In this document: one piece after another, positions 43,692-52,542 of the stretch
How the letters are laid out: each line of letters begins with the position of its first letter
Numbering within the stretch: position 1 is the first letter of the stretch
Assembly (NCBI RefSeq): GCF_004343195.1
Contig: NZ_SMCR01000004.1
Coordinates: 124,001 to 188,000 of the forward strand
DNA: 64,000 nucleotides
Direction: 5' to 3'
Origin: Biostraticola tofi
GTDB taxonomy: Bacteria; Pseudomonadota; Gammaproteobacteria; Enterobacterales; Enterobacteriaceae
The notes under the pieces: generated by a model
Told to the model about the DNA's origin: nothing
The model's input: the letters and a program-made list of their open reading frames with translations, nothing else
The model's database searches: none
Made by a program: the position numbers and the translations under genes

Positions 43692-44447
43692 TTATTGGCC
43701 AGTGGCTGGAAACCATTTATCGGTCAGTTTCTGGTACTCGCCGTTAGCCTTGAGCTGGTCAATGGCGCCGTTGATATCGTCCCGCAACTGGGGCTGATTT
43801 TTACGCACGGCAATACCGTATTCCTCAGCTGTCAGCGGATCCGGCAGGATGCGCACGCCGCCCTTAGTCCGCGCGTACTGGAAGGCTGCCGGCTTGCCGG
43901 TGACCGCCGCATCGGCGCGGCCAATGCTTACCAGGTTGAACATCTGCTGGTTTTTCTCCACTTCAACCAGGCGCACCCCGGGCATATTGGCGTGTAGCCA
44001 GCCTACAGACTTGGTGCCAACCTGCACACTGACGCTTTTACCGTTGAGGTCTGCGTGATTGTTGATGGTGGTATTACTGTCTTTAACCACCGCCACCAGG
44101 CCACCGGTCAGGTAAGGCTTGGTAAAATTCACCACCTGCGCCCGCTCCGGGGTGATGTAAATTCCGGATACCGCGATGTCAGCGCGCTGTGATGTCAGGC
44201 TGGGAATCAGCCCCTTGAAATCAACATTGGTCCACTGCACTGGGCGATTGAGCTGTTTACCTATCGCCTCGACCAATTCGATGTCAAAGCCGGTGAATTT
44301 ATTGTTTTCCATAAATTCCATCGGAGGAAAAGTGGCATCGGTTACCGCTTTAATGGGTTCTGCGCTCTGTGAAAACGCCAGGCCCGAACAGCAAGACAGC
44401 CCCAGAACGAACAAGGTATTCAGCAAAGCACGACGGTTGATTGACAT
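43692..44447 (-). CDS. Periplasmic amino-acid binding protein of the hutFG transporter
   Basis: 251 residues with a Sec signal (cleavage near AFSQS, ~28). Seen: IKAVTDATFPPMEFMENNKFTGFDIELVEAIGKQL (~34-68), the ligand-pocket pattern FKGLIPSLTSQRADIAVSGIYITPERAQ, and YGIAVRKNQPQLRDDINGAI. Class: glutamine/histidine-type binder. Adjacent hutF and hutG suggest histidine-derived ligands such as formimidoyl- or formylglutamate. Confidence 0.92.
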   Translation of the reverse strand: MSINRRALLNTLFVLGLSCCSGLAFSQSAEPIKAVTDATFPPMEFMENNKFTGFDIELVEAIGKQLNRPVQWTNVDFKGLIPSLTSQRADIAVSGIYITPERAQVVNFTKPYLTGGLVAVVKDSNTTINNHADLNGKSVSVQVGTKSVGWLHANMPGVRLVEVEKNQQMFNLVSIGRADAAVTGKPAAFQYARTKGGVRILPDPLTAEEYGIAVRKNQPQLRDDINGAIDQLKANGEYQKLTDKWFPATGQ

Positions 44448-44492
44448 ACAGTATTCCTTAAAGAAAGCATGGCTCCCCAGCGGGCCAATGGA

Positions 44493-45254
44493 TTAAAGAT
44501 CTTTTAATGGGTGGTGCAGACGATCTGCCGCCTGGGCGGTTAAATTAATCAGCGTGGCTTGCCGGCCGATGACGCGCTGCGAGGGCGCCATCAGGCTCAG
44601 CACGCCAAGCAGTTTTTGAGAAGATGTCATCAGGGGAAAGCTGACTCCCCATACGCCGGCATCGACTTCACTGTCGCTGCAGGCAAAGCCCTGGCGGCGG
44701 ATATCTTGCAATTGCACGCCAATGGCGGCTCGCTGTTCAGGATGTGGGAACTCCAACTGCAGGATATGGCGACGTTCCTTCTCAGGCAGATAGGCCAGCA
44801 GGCATTTGGCGGTGGCACCGGAACGCAGAGGAATGCTGCGGCCCTTTTCAAAAGAGCAGCGCAGCGACTGCCTGGCTTCAATCATGCTGATGCAGATAGC
44901 CTGGCGGTTCATCGCCACGGTAATCGCTACCGTTTCCTGGGATTGTTCCGCCAGCCACTGCATATCTTGCTGGGCATACTGGGTCAGCAGCGTTGTTTGG
45001 TTAAAACTGATGGCCAGTTGCAAACTTACCGGGCCCGGGGCATAGAGATTGCCGGTTTCCATGACAAACCCCCAACGTTTAAGCAGTGTGAGCTGGCGAT
45101 AGAGCGTGCTTTTGGCCAGGCCGGTGCGTTTCATCAGCTCAGCGGCGCTGGCAGGGTGGCCAGCCTGGGCGATTATCTTGAGAATCATCAATACCCGTTC
45201 CTGGGCAGAGATGGGATCTTCAGCGCCGATGGCGAGGGGTGACGCATTAACCAT
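44493..45254 (-). CDS. IclR-family regulator of the hutFG-transporter operon
   Basis: 253 residues. N-terminal winged HTH (MILKIIAQAGHPASAAELMKRTGLAKSTLYRQLTLLKRWGFV, ~23-65), then the GAF-like effector domain (~80-250), with RSGATAKCLLAYLP (~146) and the Cys/Asp region FACSDSEVDAGVWGVSFP (~190-207) typical of IclR ligand binding. It lies 45 bases upstream of the binding-protein gene, in the same direction, so it may be autoregulated with the operon. Confidence 0.93.
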   Translation of the reverse strand: MVNASPLAIGAEDPISAQERVLMILKIIAQAGHPASAAELMKRTGLAKSTLYRQLTLLKRWGFVMETGNLYAPGPVSLQLAISFNQTTLLTQYAQQDMQWLAEQSQETVAITVAMNRQAICISMIEARQSLRCSFEKGRSIPLRSGATAKCLLAYLPEKERRHILQLEFPHPEQRAAIGVQLQDIRRQGFACSDSEVDAGVWGVSFPLMTSSQKLLGVLSLMAPSQRVIGRQATLINLTAQAADRLHHPLKDL

Positions 45255-45979
45255 AAAAACGATTCTCGAGTCGCGTTAAATGAACAAATGATGAAAGAGT
45301 AAAAGCAGATGTCGTGCCAATTTACGGGAATTGATTTCCCATGTGATGAGAAGTATCGGTTTTTCAGATAATTGAAACTGAAAAAGTGGGGAAATAAGGA
45401 TGCTGTGGAGCGGTAGTGGAAATAATTGCGTTTAGACGACTGGACAGCCAAGCGGGGAAAAATCGAATATTGCACCATTTTGGACGTTATATGTACTGTT
45501 ATGGTGCAAAAAATGCCCCCCTTTCGGGCTAAACATCCCAAGGCCCGCCCGACTGCTGCCCCAGGGATGAGAACCCTGCTGATCGAAGATGGCTGACCAG
45601 AATGCTGACCAGCGTTTCCATTACTGCACAGCTAATATCGCCGCACAGCTAATATCGCTGCTCGACTAATCTCGCCGCACAGCTAATATCGGTGCTCGAC
45701 TAATCTCGCCGCACAGCTAATATCGCTGCACAGTTAACATCGCTGCTCGACTAACATCGCCGCACTGCATGGCCTGTTGGCTACGTTCTTCGCGGCTGCA
45801 GGGGGGAGGCGCGATTTAGGGGGAAAGGTGTACTTGTAAAGTTATGTATGTACTCATGGAAAGAAAAAACGTACAGTGAGGGCCTTCAGTTCTCCATCAT
45901 AATGATGAATTCCTGTCTAGCAATAATGCGCAAAAATGAGACGGAAATCATTGTTTTGCTAAAAAAATAGAATGCCATC
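45255..45979. other. 725-base gap between the iclR-type gene and pqqU
   Basis: Left part: AT-rich promoter region of the IclR gene with an inverted repeat GCACCAT...ATGGTGC (45475-45511) that could be an operator. Middle: GC-rich hairpin-like GCCC...GGGC near 45515-45530 and the 17-base tandem array (45627-45762). Right: AT-rich promoter of pqqU, start codon GTG. No gene is seen. Confidence 0.5.
45627..45762. repeat. 17-base tandem array, eight units of two types
   Basis: Exactly eight 17-base units without spacers. Type A is close to CACAGCTAATATCGCCG; type B to CTCGACTAATCTCGCCG. Order: A A B A B A A B. The alternating AB pattern suggests duplication of a 34-base AB block. Intergenic, 220 bases before pqqU. 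Confidence 0.93.
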
Positions 45980-48247
45980 GTGAAAGTTAAAACTGCCGCT
46001 GTATTTTTATTAGGGATTACGCTTTTGACGGCGATACCCGCCGGTTACGCGCAATCGGCATCAGCCACTTCATCCACATCAGCCACTTCATCCACATCAT
46101 CCACTTTATCCACTACATCCACTACATCCACATCAGCCTCTTCATCCACATCAGCTCCATCGGCCAGCCCAGAGGCGGCTAACCGAGTAATGAATAAGCC
46201 GTTGGCGCATTCACTGTGGGTTATCGGTCAGGGTACTGGCCTGTCTGAGTTGGATACGCCGGCAGCGTTGAGCATTATCGAGGGCCAGGACTTTCGTAAT
46301 GGCAAGCCTCAGGTTAACCTTTCCGAAAGCCTTGGCAGTGTGCCGGGCCTGCAGGTGCAGAATAGACAGAACTACGCTCAGGACCTGCAGCTATCGGTCC
46401 GCGGATTCGGCAGTCGATCCATGTATGGCGTTCGCGGAGTGCGTCTCTATGTAGACGGCATTCCGGCAACCATGCCTGACGGGCAGGGCCAGACCTCTAA
46501 TATTGATCTTAATTCGGTCAAACGGGTTGAGGTGCTGCGCGGGCCTTTTTCTGCTTTATACGGTAATGCTTCAGGTGGGGTGGTCAATGTTGAAACTGAG
46601 ACCGGCAGCCAGCCAGCACTAGTGGAAGCAGGCACTTACTTCGGTAGTTACGGCAGCTTTCGCAACAGTGTCAAAGCCAGCGGCGCCACCGGCGATGGCA
46701 CTCAGGCGGGCGATGTCAATTATCTGATTTCTGGCTCTCGCTTTACCACTGATGGCTACCGGGATCACAGCGGCACGCAGAAAAACCTGGGCAATGGCAA
46801 ACTGGGGGTCAGGATAGATGAGGCCAGTACGCTGACGCTGTTGTTCAATAGCGTATCGATTGACGCTAATGATCCCGGTGGATTGACCCAATCCCAATGG
46901 CGGGACGACCCAAGGCAGGCCGCGCGGGCGGACCAGTTTAATACCCGTAAGACCATCAGTCAGACCCAGATCGGCCTGCGTTATCAGCGCCAGTTAACCG
47001 AAAAAGATGAGTTTACCTTCACCACCTATGGCGGCGAGCGTCACACTACTCAATACCAGGCTATTCCGGTGGCCACCCAGTCCAATCCGCTGCATGCCGG
47101 CGGAGTAATCGTGCTGGAACGTAAATACCACGGGATTGATACCCGTGTTAAACACCAGGATCAATGGGGCCAGCTACCGTTCACCCTGATTGGCGGGCTG
47201 GATTATGAAACCCTGGGCGAACGCCGCACCGGTTATGAAAATTTCAACAGTGAAGCAAAGCTGGGGGAAAAAGGCGCTATGCGGCGGAATGAAAAAAACC
47301 GCATGTGGAATCTGGATCCCTATCTGCAAACCACCTGGAATCTGACCCGGCGCTGGACGCTGGATGCCGGCGCTCGCTATAGCACCGTCAGCTTCGATTC
47401 TGAAGATTATTATCGGACAGACCGTAATCCGGATGACAGCGGTTCACGCCGCTATCATAAACTGCTGCCGGTCGCCTCGCTTAACTATGCGGTTACGCCT
47501 GCGGTAAACGTCTATCTGTCAGCCGGTCGCGGCTTTGAAACGCCGACCATCAACGAGCTGTCTTATCGTACCGATGGTAACGCCGGTCTGAATCTGGGGC
47601 TCAAACCCTCTACCAGCGATACTGTCGAACTGGGCAGTAAATGGCGGGCCGGCACTGGCCTGGTCACCGCCGCCCTGTTTGAGACCGAAACCGATAATGA
47701 ACTGGTGGTCGCCAATAGCGTCGGTGGCCGCTCCAGTTATACCAATGCCGGTAAAACCCGCCGCCGCGGTATGGAGCTGTCGCTGGACCAGCCGCTGGAC
47801 GAAAACTGGCGCTTGCGTATGGCCTGGACATGGCTGGATGCCACCTACCGCAACGATATGTGCGCTACGGTCGACTGCAGCGCCGATGAAAAAATTCCGT
47901 CCGGCAATCGCCTGCCGGGTATCGCCCGCAATATGGGCTATGCTTTGCTTGAATGGGCACCGGTTGACGGCTGGCACGCAGGTGCTGATGTGCGCTATAT
48001 GAGCGGCATCAGCGTTAATGATAAAAATTCCGAGCGGGCGCCATCCTATACCGTCGCCAGCGTGAACACCGGCTACCGTTTTAATTGGAATAAGGTCGCG
48101 CTGGATGTTTTTGCCCGCGTCGACAATCTGTTTGATCGGCGCTATGTCGGTTCGGTAATCGTTAATGAAGGGAATAGCCGCTATTTCGAGCCGGCGCCTG
48201 GCAGGAACTGGGGTGGTGGAGCTACGCTATCTTATAGCTTTGAATAA
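45980..48247 (+). CDS. pqqU: TonB-dependent PQQ receptor PqqU (YncD)
   Basis: 755 residues, starting with GTG. Sec signal (~1-24, ending AGYAQ), then a low-complexity Ser/Thr/Ala tract (~25-62), the plug domain (~80-200) and a 22-strand barrel ending in Phe-Glu (YSFE). Long stretches agree with E. coli YncD: SLPGLQVQNRQNYAQDLQ-like, GFGSRSMYGVRGVRLYVDG, IPATMPDGQGQTSNIDL, VEVLRGPFSALYGNASGGV and AAGRGFETPTINELSYR. E. coli YncD was shown to take up pyrroloquinoline quinone. Here gcd, which needs PQQ, is the next gene in the same direction (202-base gap). Oddity: the Ser/Thr tract and GTG start are not in E. coli YncD. Confidence 0.93.
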   Translation: MKVKTAAVFLLGITLLTAIPAGYAQSASATSSTSATSSTSSTLSTTSTTSTSASSSTSAPSASPEAANRVMNKPLAHSLWVIGQGTGLSELDTPAALSIIEGQDFRNGKPQVNLSESLGSVPGLQVQNRQNYAQDLQLSVRGFGSRSMYGVRGVRLYVDGIPATMPDGQGQTSNIDLNSVKRVEVLRGPFSALYGNASGGVVNVETETGSQPALVEAGTYFGSYGSFRNSVKASGATGDGTQAGDVNYLISGSRFTTDGYRDHSGTQKNLGNGKLGVRIDEASTLTLLFNSVSIDANDPGGLTQSQWRDDPRQAARADQFNTRKTISQTQIGLRYQRQLTEKDEFTFTTYGGERHTTQYQAIPVATQSNPLHAGGVIVLERKYHGIDTRVKHQDQWGQLPFTLIGGLDYETLGERRTGYENFNSEAKLGEKGAMRRNEKNRMWNLDPYLQTTWNLTRRWTLDAGARYSTVSFDSEDYYRTDRNPDDSGSRRYHKLLPVASLNYAVTPAVNVYLSAGRGFETPTINELSYRTDGNAGLNLGLKPSTSDTVELGSKWRAGTGLVTAALFETETDNELVVANSVGGRSSYTNAGKTRRRGMELSLDQPLDENWRLRMAWTWLDATYRNDMCATVDCSADEKIPSGNRLPGIARNMGYALLEWAPVDGWHAGADVRYMSGISVNDKNSERAPSYTVASVNTGYRFNWNKVALDVFARVDNLFDRRYVGSVIVNEGNSRYFEPAPGRNWGGGATLSYSFE
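46052..46160 (+). repeat. Imperfect Ser/Thr codon repeat in the mature N-terminus of PqqU
   Basis: Degenerate repeats of TCAGCCACTTCATCCACA-like units encode a Ser-Thr-Ala-rich stretch (SATSSTSATSSTSSTLSTTS and more, residues ~25-62). Located just before the plug, where the TonB box should be, so it may act as a flexible linker. Confidence 0.85.
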
Positions 48248-48257
48248 TACCTATTCC

Positions 48258-48283
48258 GGCCATCAGCAAACCGCCTGATGGCC
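48258..48283 (+). terminator. Hairpin after pqqU
   Basis: GGCCATCAG, loop CAAACCGC, CTGATGGCC: a perfect 9-pair stem 10 bases after the pqqU stop, with the T-rich stretch (GCTTTT) 12 bases further. Probably limits read-through into gcd, so pqqU and gcd may be transcribed separately. Confidence 0.6.
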
Positions 48284-48449
48284 AGAGTGCTGCTTTTGGG
48301 ATATCTGCCTCGCCGAAAAAACCTGAGAGTCATCAATTGAAAATACTCAACGGTGCGGGCAATGAACATCATCTGATGAAACCGACTCTTTTTTTGGACT
48401 GGCTCATCTATCAACAGACAATTACTGCAATTCTGTAAGGTTATAAATT

Positions 48450-50843
48450 ATGGAAACGAAAGCGTCGTTTGCTCGCATCGTCGTGATTATTACCGCATTA
48501 TTTTCCGCCATCAGCGGAATTTATCTGTTGGCCGGCGGTATCTGGCTGACGGCACGGGGCGATTCACCCTATTATCTGCTGGCCGGTCTGGTACTGCTGG
48601 TCACCGGCTGGCTGTTATATCGTCGCCGAGCAGCGGCACTATTGCTATATGCGATTTTCCTGTTCTGCACCACCCTGTGGGCTGTATGGGAAGTGGGTAC
48701 TGACTTCTGGGCGCTGACGCCGCGTCTGGACGTGACCTTCTTCCTGGGGCTATGGCTGCTGTTGCCGCTGGTGTACCGCCAACTGGTGGCCAAAGGGGCG
48801 CTGGCCCGGGGAGCCCTGGCGGTTTCCCTGCTGTTTACCGTGCTGGTACTGGGATATTCGATATTTAATGATCCACAGGAGATCAACGGCACACTCACAG
48901 CATCCTCTGCAGCGCCTGCCACGTCAGACAGCGGCATTGCTGAAGGTGACTGGCCGGCTTACGGACGGACTCAGGGCGGCACCCGCTATTCTCCACTGAG
49001 CCAAATTAACGATAAGAACGTCAGCCAATTGGATGTGGCCTGGACTTTTCGCACCGGCGACGTGAAAACGGCCAATGATCCGGGTGAAATCACCGATGAA
49101 GTCACGCCGATTAAAATTGGTGAGATGCTTTATCTTTGCACCCCTCACCAGAAATTATTCGCCCTGGATGCGGCTACCGGCAAGCAGAAATGGATGTTCG
49201 ATCCCGAGCTGAAACCCAATCCGACTTTCCAGCATGTAACCTGTCGTGGCGTTTCCTATCATGAAGCGCCTGCCAGCGCCCAAAGTGGACAATCCGCGGG
49301 CAATGGCCCGGCGCTCTGCGCCCGCCGCATTATTCTGCCGGTCAATGATGGCCGACTGTTCGCGCTGGATGCTGAAACCGGTGCTCGCTGCCCGGCATTC
49401 GGCAACCATGGCGAACTGAATCTGCAAAGCAACATGCCTAATGCCACTCCCGGGCATTATGAACCGACTTCACCGCCCGTGATTACCTCATCGGTAATCA
49501 TTATTGCCGGCGCGGTCACTGATAATTATTCCAACCGGGAACCGTCCGGCGTTATCCGTGGCTTTGATGTGGAAAGCGGTAAACTGCTGTGGGCGTTCGA
49601 TCCTGGCGCTGCCGAACCGAATACATTGCCTGCCGATGGCCAGCACTTCACCGCCAACTCACCCAACTCCTGGGCCCCCGCGGCATATGATGACAAGCTG
49701 GATATTGTCTATCTGCCGATTGGCGTCGCCACGCCCGATATCTGGGGCGGCAACCGAACGCCTGAGATGGAACGCTACGCCAGCGGCCTGCTGGCACTGC
49801 ATGCTTCCACCGGTAAACTGGCCTGGTTCTATCAGACGGTACATCACGATCTCTGGGACATGGACGTGCCGGCCCAGCCGACACTGGCTGATATCACCGA
49901 CAATAGCGGCAACCAGGTGCCTGCCATTTATGTGCCGACCAAAACCGGCAACATTTTTGTGCTCGATCGCCGTGACGGCAAGCTGGTGGTGCCTGCCCCG
50001 GAAAAACCGGTACCTCAGGGCGCGGCCAAAGGTGATCATGTGTCACCGACCCAGCCATTTTCAGCGCTGACTTTCCGGCCTGAAGCCAAACTGACCGGCA
50101 AAGACATGTGGGGCGCCACCCTTTACGATCAAATGGTTTGCCGGATCATGTTCCATCAGTTGCGTTATGAAGGCACCTTCACGCCGCCTTCCGAGCAAGG
50201 CACCCTGGTGTTCCCGGGGAATTTGGGGATGTTTGAGTGGGGCGGAATTTCAGTCGATACCGACAGGCAGGTGGCGATCGCCAACCCGATTGCGCTGCCG
50301 TTCGTTTCGAGGCTGATTCCGCGCGGTCCGGGCAATCCTATCGAGCCTGATGCCAGCGATAAAGGCGGTTCTGGTTCTGAATCGGGTATTCAGCCGCAGT
50401 ACGGTATTCCGTTCGGCGTGACCCTCAACCCGTTCCTTTCGCCCTTTGGCCTGCCTTGTAAACAGCCGGCATGGGGTTATATTTCTGGCGTTGACCTTAA
50501 AAGCAACGATATTGTGTGGAAAAAACGTATCGGCACCGTGCGCGACAGTTCACCGCTGCCGCTGCCGTTCAAAATGGGTATGCCGATGCTGGGTGCGCCG
50601 ATTTCTACCGCCGGTAATGTGTTCTTTATCGCCGCCACCGCCGATAATTACCTGCGTGCATTCAATATGAGCAATGGCGACAAGCTCTGGCAGGCACGCC
50701 TGCCGGCAGGCGGCCAGGCAACGCCGATGACCTATTCGGTCAATGGCAGGCAGTACGTGGTCATAGCCGCCGGCGGCCATGGATCGTTCGGCACCAAGCT
50801 GGGTGATTACATCATCGCTTATGCTTTGCCGGAAAAGAGCTGA
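48450..50843 (+). CDS. gcd: PQQ-dependent membrane glucose dehydrogenase (Gcd)
   Basis: 797 residues (796 in E. coli). Five N-terminal membrane helices (~10-140), then the eight-bladed propeller with PQQ/Ca site: GDWPAYGRTQGGTRYSPL (~168), the region with TPHQKLFALDAATGKQKW, HHDLWDMDVPAQPTL (~470), and AAGGHGSFGTKLGDYIIAYALP at the end. It oxidises periplasmic glucose to gluconolactone and passes electrons to ubiquinone. No pqq biosynthesis genes are seen, so the cofactor may be scavenged by the neighbouring pqqU product. Confidence 0.97.
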   Translation: METKASFARIVVIITALFSAISGIYLLAGGIWLTARGDSPYYLLAGLVLLVTGWLLYRRRAAALLLYAIFLFCTTLWAVWEVGTDFWALTPRLDVTFFLGLWLLLPLVYRQLVAKGALARGALAVSLLFTVLVLGYSIFNDPQEINGTLTASSAAPATSDSGIAEGDWPAYGRTQGGTRYSPLSQINDKNVSQLDVAWTFRTGDVKTANDPGEITDEVTPIKIGEMLYLCTPHQKLFALDAATGKQKWMFDPELKPNPTFQHVTCRGVSYHEAPASAQSGQSAGNGPALCARRIILPVNDGRLFALDAETGARCPAFGNHGELNLQSNMPNATPGHYEPTSPPVITSSVIIIAGAVTDNYSNREPSGVIRGFDVESGKLLWAFDPGAAEPNTLPADGQHFTANSPNSWAPAAYDDKLDIVYLPIGVATPDIWGGNRTPEMERYASGLLALHASTGKLAWFYQTVHHDLWDMDVPAQPTLADITDNSGNQVPAIYVPTKTGNIFVLDRRDGKLVVPAPEKPVPQGAAKGDHVSPTQPFSALTFRPEAKLTGKDMWGATLYDQMVCRIMFHQLRYEGTFTPPSEQGTLVFPGNLGMFEWGGISVDTDRQVAIANPIALPFVSRLIPRGPGNPIEPDASDKGGSGSESGIQPQYGIPFGVTLNPFLSPFGLPCKQPAWGYISGVDLKSNDIVWKKRIGTVRDSSPLPLPFKMGMPMLGAPISTAGNVFFIAATADNYLRAFNMSNGDKLWQARLPAGGQATPMTYSVNGRQYVVIAAGGHGSFGTKLGDYIIAYALPEKS

Positions 50844-50974
50844 TAAAACCCGGTTGCCGGCCTCACTTTGAGTGCCGGCGCTAAACCTGCCGCTAACCGA
50901 TGCCTGGCCGCGAGGGCTATTTTCTCAAGGCCAGAACTGCCTTTTCAAACCGGGTTCACGTTCCACCACCGGCA

Positions 50975-51724
50975 CTACCTGCCGCCGGCCAGATCAATAA
51001 AACTGCCTGTAACATAGGACGCTTCCTCCGACAACAGCCAGACGATCGCCTGGGCCACTTCTTCAGGCTGGCCGCCGCGTTTCATCGGCAGGCTGTCCTT
51101 GATGCGATCCACTCTGCCGGCTTCGCCGCCATCGGCATGCATTTCGGTATAAATGAAGCCCGGACGAACGGCATTAACCCGTATGCCCTCTCCAGCGACT
51201 TCTTTTGACAGGCCAAGGGTAAAGGTATCGATAGCGCCTTTGGACGCGGCATAATCGACATATTCATGAGGCGAGCCGAGGCGTGATGCGGCCGATGAGA
51301 CATTCACTATCGCGCCGCCCTTGCCGCCATGACGAAACGCCATCCGCTTGACCGCCTCGCGGGCGCAGATAAAGCTACCGGCGACGTTGGTGGCGAAAAT
51401 ATCGGCCAGCCGCGCCGCATCCAGCTGTTCGATAGTCGCCTGGGCTTTAAGGATAGCGGCATTATTGACCAGCCCAGTTATCGGCCCCCAGGTTTCATCC
51501 AACTGCTGAAAAAGCGCCATCACCTGTGGTTCACTGGCGATATCCGCCTGCAGGGCAATAGCCTGTCCGCCGTTTTGACGTATCAGACTGACCACCTGCT
51601 GGGCACTGTCTTCCCGGCGATGATAGCCTATGCACACCTTGTGCCCTTTGCCCGCCAGGCTGAGGGCGGTTGCGCGGCCAATGCCGCGATCCCCGCCGGT
51701 TACCAACGTGATGTGTTCGGTCAT
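50975..51724 (-). CDS. ygfF: Short-chain dehydrogenase/reductase, YgfF-like
   Basis: 249 residues from ATG 51724 (ribosome site AGGAG, 6 bases upstream). SDR features: NAD(P) loop TGGDRGIGRA (~8-17), NNAAIL (~88), the Ser in VSSAASRLGSP (~140), the active Tyr-Lys in YVDYAASKG (~155). It resembles E. coli YgfF closely, e.g. in PGFIYTEMHADGGEAGRVDR and SYVTGSFIDLAGGR at the end. Substrate unknown; called glucose 1-dehydrogenase-like in databases. The decayed HxlR gene upstream may have regulated it. Confidence 0.92.
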   Translation of the reverse strand: MTEHITLVTGGDRGIGRATALSLAGKGHKVCIGYHRREDSAQQVVSLIRQNGGQAIALQADIASEPQVMALFQQLDETWGPITGLVNNAAILKAQATIEQLDAARLADIFATNVAGSFICAREAVKRMAFRHGGKGGAIVNVSSAASRLGSPHEYVDYAASKGAIDTFTLGLSKEVAGEGIRVNAVRPGFIYTEMHADGGEAGRVDRIKDSLPMKRGGQPEEVAQAIVWLLSEEASYVTGSFIDLAGGR

Positions 51725-51780
51725 GGTTATCTCCTGTGACTGCAATCATGGTTGCAATTAGTATTGCCTTATTCGAAAAC

Positions 51781-52145
51781 TCATCGCTCATCGCCATGGC
51801 TGACGGCCTGCAGCAGCTGGTTCTGGTTTGTTCGCATCCAGTCGGCAAGGCCTTCTAGCGACGTGAGCAATTGGCGAGCGATATCTGTCGCCTGGTATTC
51901 CACTCTGGGCGGTACTTCCGGATAGGCGGTGCGGGTCACCAGGCCGCGCTGCTCCAGCAGGCGTAACTGCCTGGTAAGTTCTTTTTGCGTAATGGGGCGA
52001 GCAATGCGTTGCAATTCCCTAGCGTATGGCGCCTTGAGTAATGATTAGGCGATAAAGCAGAGGAATAGCCCATTTCCCGGAAACCAGACTGACAAAGGTG
52101 ACCAGCGGGCAGGTCTCGGGTTGGCATCCTGGGCTTCTCCGCGAT
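51781..52145 (-). pseudogene. Frameshifted HxlR-family regulator
   Basis: The C-terminal part, 52014-51781, reads LQRIARPITQKELTRQLRLL, then EQRGLVTRTAYPEVPPRVEYQ and DWMRTNQ: the HxlR winged HTH and tail. The N-terminal part lies in another frame just upstream: CPLVTFVSLVSGKWAIPLLY and ITQGAIR, then a stop. That matches HxlR openings with CP-GGKW. The break is at 52018-52021, where four bases replace the six expected, i.e. a 2-base loss. No start codon precedes the first part, as an in-frame TAA lies close. I therefore call it a pseudogene; sequencing error would be the alternative. Confidence 0.75.
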
Positions 52146-52236
52146 TATGGCTGTGACAGGTGCGCTGATCTCCGATGAGAAGCTGGAATCAATAAATTGT
52201 TATATAATGAGCATATGATTAATGTTAAAGGCTCAG

Positions 52237-52542
52237 TCATCGCCGTTGACTCATTCTTTTTTTAATGAGAAAAGCTATACCAAGAGGAAAAGCAAATGCA
52301 AGGAAAAAAAGGAATAAACCATGAGCACCATACTGGTGTTCAATAAGTTTTGGATTAATGCTTTTTATGAGTAACAAACTATAGGGATATAACAGCGAAT
52401 TGATGATAATAAATACGGCATAGCCTACCAAAAAAACGACTGTGGTTGACTCGTTTGCATTATCTACATAACAACTAATCCATGAGATAGAAAAGAAACA
52501 CAGTGAAAATAGCACCTTTGTTATATAAAATCTACGGCTCAT
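52237..52542 (-). CDS. Small membrane protein, paralogue B
   Basis: 101 residues from ATG 52542, which overlaps the stop of the upstream gene as ATGA and has a GAGG site; the frame extends four codons further. Three hydrophobic segments: VLFSLCFFSISWISCYV, VVFLVGYAVFIIINSLLYPY and GLFLFFLAFAFPLGIAFLI. It aligns along its length with the preceding gene (SISWI, VFF-x-GY-x-V-x-II, LLL, the final F-x-LGI), so they are tandem duplicates. AT-rich compared with neighbours. No family recognised. Confidence 0.7.
   Translation of the reverse strand: MSRRFYITKVLFSLCFFSISWISCYVDNANESTTVVFLVGYAVFIIINSLLYPYSLLLIKSINPKLIEHQYGAHGLFLFFLAFAFPLGIAFLIKKRMSQRR

Noticed and set aside
45475-45511. NtrC-binding site and sigma-54 promoter before the IclR gene
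   Set aside because: GCACCAT and ATGGTGC arms are about 23 bases apart rather than 3-5, and there is no GG-N10-GC element at the right spacing.
45627-45762. CRISPR-like or iteron array of an origin
   Set aside because: The 17-base units have no spacers, and there is no replication initiator gene or DnaA-box cluster nearby.
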